Assembly: GCA_039027055.1 (NCBI GenBank)
Contig: JBCCLD010000326.1
Coordinates: 1 to 5,435, forward strand
Direction: 5' to 3'
Length of the DNA: 5,435 nucleotides
Origin: JBCBEX01 sp039027055
GTDB lineage: Bacteria > Bacteroidota > Rhodothermia > Rhodothermales > Rubricoccaceae
The position numbers were made by a program, and so were the translations under genes. How positions within the stretch are numbered: the stretch's first letter is position 1; each line of letters opens with the position of its first letter. The notes beneath the pieces are model-generated. The model was not told the origin of the DNA and ran no database searches. It was given only the letters and a program-made list of their open reading frames with translations. Below, piece after piece: positions 4,416-5,435 of the stretch.

Positions 4416-5342
4416 TCACGGCCGCTCGCGCTCGATCTCAGCATCGATCTCAGCGAAGTAGCGCGCGGGGTCGAGGAACGCACCGGATCGGCCGCGTACG
4501 CCGAGCCAGAGCGCGCGGGCATTCCAGCGGAGCCGCGTCCGCCACGCCCAGCCGAGACGCCGCGCGGCGAGGGCGTCGGTGACGAGGTAGCCCGCATGCA
4601 GCGCAGCGTGCCGCCACCGACGCCGGCCCCAGCCGAGACGTTGCCAGACGAGGTGGCGGTTGCGGACGTAGTAGACCCGCTTCCAGTGCGCCCGGTCGGG
4701 CCAGAGGTCGAGCGCGGGCGTGCCGGTGAGCCAGCCCTTGAGCGCGGAGCGGACCGGCACCGTGCCAGTGGGCGGCGGCACTTGCCGGCGTAGCCCCGCG
4801 TCCGGCAAGAGCGCTGCCGCGTCGGGACCGAGTGCGTGGTACACCGCGATGGCGAAGTGCGTGTCGTCGGCTGTGATGAACAGGCCCGGATCGGGCTGAG
4901 CGGCCGGGCTGAGCGGCCCCGCGGCCTCCAGCGCGCGGCGATGCACGAGCGGGCCCTCGAACGTGAAGAGGTCCGTGGCGCACCAGCGCGGCGGCGACGC
5001 GGGGGCGGCGGGCGCGTCGAGCGAAGACGGACCGTCGAGCGGGACGTAGCGCTGTGCGCGGTCGTCGAGGCGATGCTCGGCGCGGCGGACGGTGCCGTCG
5101 GCCTCGCGTCGCTCCGGGACGACGACGGCGCTCCCGCTAGCCTCGGCGACGGCGAGGAGCAAGGCGAGGCAGTCCGGCTCGGGCACCACATCGTCGTCCA
5201 TCACCCAGACAAAGTCGAAAGGGCGGCCGTCGTGGGTGGCCCGGTGCGCGTGGGCCAGCCCGGCGTGGAAGCCCCCGGCGGAGCCTGTGTTGCGGTCCAG
5301 CTGCAGGTGCTCCACCGTCGGACGTTTCTCGCCGAGATCCAT
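4416..5342 (-). CDS. Family 2 glycosyltransferase, N-terminus missing or scrambled
   Basis: Counting from the ATG at 5342 gives 308 residues, but genuine coding is secure only from about 5322 down. DRNTGSAGGFHAG (16-28) and FVWVMDDDVVPEPD (44-57) are GT2 landmarks; Asp49-51 is the DxD-like site for metal and nucleotide-sugar. TFEGPLVHRRALEAAGPL (127-144) is the acceptor-side loop, and ITADDTHFAIAVY (156-168) carries the acidic pair expected near the catalytic base. The C-terminal YYVRNRHLVW followed by an Arg/Trp-rich helical tail is common in GT2 enzymes related to rhamnosyl- and galactofuranosyltransferases. About 40-50 residues of the usual 'VVTYNR ... VDNASTDGT' N-terminus are absent: upstream of 5322 the minus strand re-reads the gene antisense because of a perfect inverted repeat, giving a meaningless extension to 5432. 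Likely role: sugar transfer in cell-surface polysaccharide assembly, in keeping with the neighbouring dehydratase. Donor and acceptor unknown. Confidence 0.85.
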   Translation of the reverse strand: MDLGEKRPTVEHLQLDRNTGSAGGFHAGLAHAHRATHDGRPFDFVWVMDDDVVPEPDCLALLLAVAEASGSAVVVPERREADGTVRRAEHRLDDRAQRYVPLDGPSSLDAPAAPASPPRWCATDLFTFEGPLVHRRALEAAGPLSPAAQPDPGLFITADDTHFAIAVYHALGPDAAALLPDAGLRRQVPPPTGTVPVRSALKGWLTGTPALDLWPDRAHWKRVYYVRNRHLVWQRLGWGRRRWRHAALHAGYLVTDALAARRLGWAWRTRLRWNARALWLGVRGRSGAFLDPARYFAEIDAEIERERP

Positions 5343-5435
5343 CCGACGGTGGAGCACCTGCAGCTGGACCGCAACACAGGCTCCGCCGGGGGCTTCCACG
5401 CCGGGCTGGCCCACGCGCACCGGGCCACCCACGAC
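5229..5435. repeat. Perfect 94-bp inverted repeat at window edge
   Basis: Positions 5229-5322 are exactly the reverse complement of 5342-5435, with a 19-nt loop at 5323-5341. Both arms carry the same piece of the glycosyltransferase gene, once on each strand, and the match runs to the last base, so the arms may be longer. Plus-strand reading through the loop into the right arm gives TFLAEIHPTVEHLQLDRN, a natural GT2 run-in; minus-strand reading through the loop into the left arm gives MDLGEKRPTVEHLQL, which is less natural. The pattern is typical of a fold-back chimera at a contig end; a genuine inverted duplication is the alternative. Confidence 0.95.

Noticed and set aside
4433..4456. 12-bp tandem repeat TCGATCTCAGCA/G near the glycosyltransferase C-terminus
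   Set aside because: Two in-frame copies encoding EIDAEIE, consistent with an ordinary charged C-terminal helix.
4401..4793. Plus-strand open frame directly after the dehydratase
   Set aside because: It is antisense to the glycosyltransferase, whose motifs fix the minus strand as coding.
5343..5432. N-terminal extension of the glycosyltransferase starting with MGGPVRVGQPG
   Set aside because: It is the antisense translation of the right arm of the perfect inverted repeat and does not resemble a GT2 N-terminus.

Overview
The window is GC-rich DNA. The start codons I examined have no recognisable Shine-Dalgarno sequence, and the middle of the window carries intergenic repeats of the TGTCATGCTGAAC type. 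I associate that combination with the Rhodothermota/Bacteroidota side of the tree, but this is inference from style and no marker gene supports it. The odd length and the fold-back at the right edge suggest a whole contig from a metagenome or single-cell assembly.

Layout, left to right. (1) 111-1345, plus strand: two small cell-envelope genes 11 bp apart. The first is a single-pass membrane protein whose outer domain resembles the C-terminal domain of anti-sigma factors. The second is a lipoprotein of unknown function. (2) 1350-2758: the remains of one class I SAM-dependent methyltransferase gene. It is broken by a 14-bp tandem triplication, a decayed glycine-rich motif, two in-frame stops and about 750 bp of inserted non-coding DNA. 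(3) About 1769-2517, inside that pseudogene: a dense nest of small palindromic repeats, comprising a long imperfect inverted repeat, four TGTCAT-type hairpins, two segments bounded by ATACCAA/TTGGTAT, a 16-bp tandem array and a GC-rich hairpin. No transposase is present. (4) 2759-2939: non-coding, almost filled by a 111-bp palindromic element with perfect 13-bp ends. (5) 2940-4400, plus strand: a membrane-anchored FlaA1/CapD/WbpM-type nucleotide-sugar 4,6-dehydratase, unusually short because it lacks the middle domain. (6) 4416-~5342, minus strand, convergent: a family 2 glycosyltransferase with a DDD motif, missing its N-terminus. (7) 5229-5435: a perfect 94-bp inverted repeat with a 19-nt loop, running to the last base.

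The two intact right-hand genes fit a surface-polysaccharide locus: the dehydratase would make a deoxy-amino-sugar nucleotide precursor and the glycosyltransferase would transfer a sugar. The methyltransferase may once have belonged to the same locus, but it is not functional as read. I do not see a new defence or mobile system. The most notable items are the repeat nest inside the methyltransferase gene (including a compensatory stem change between two hairpin copies), the trimmed dehydratase, and the edge palindrome, which is most likely an assembly or amplification artefact.
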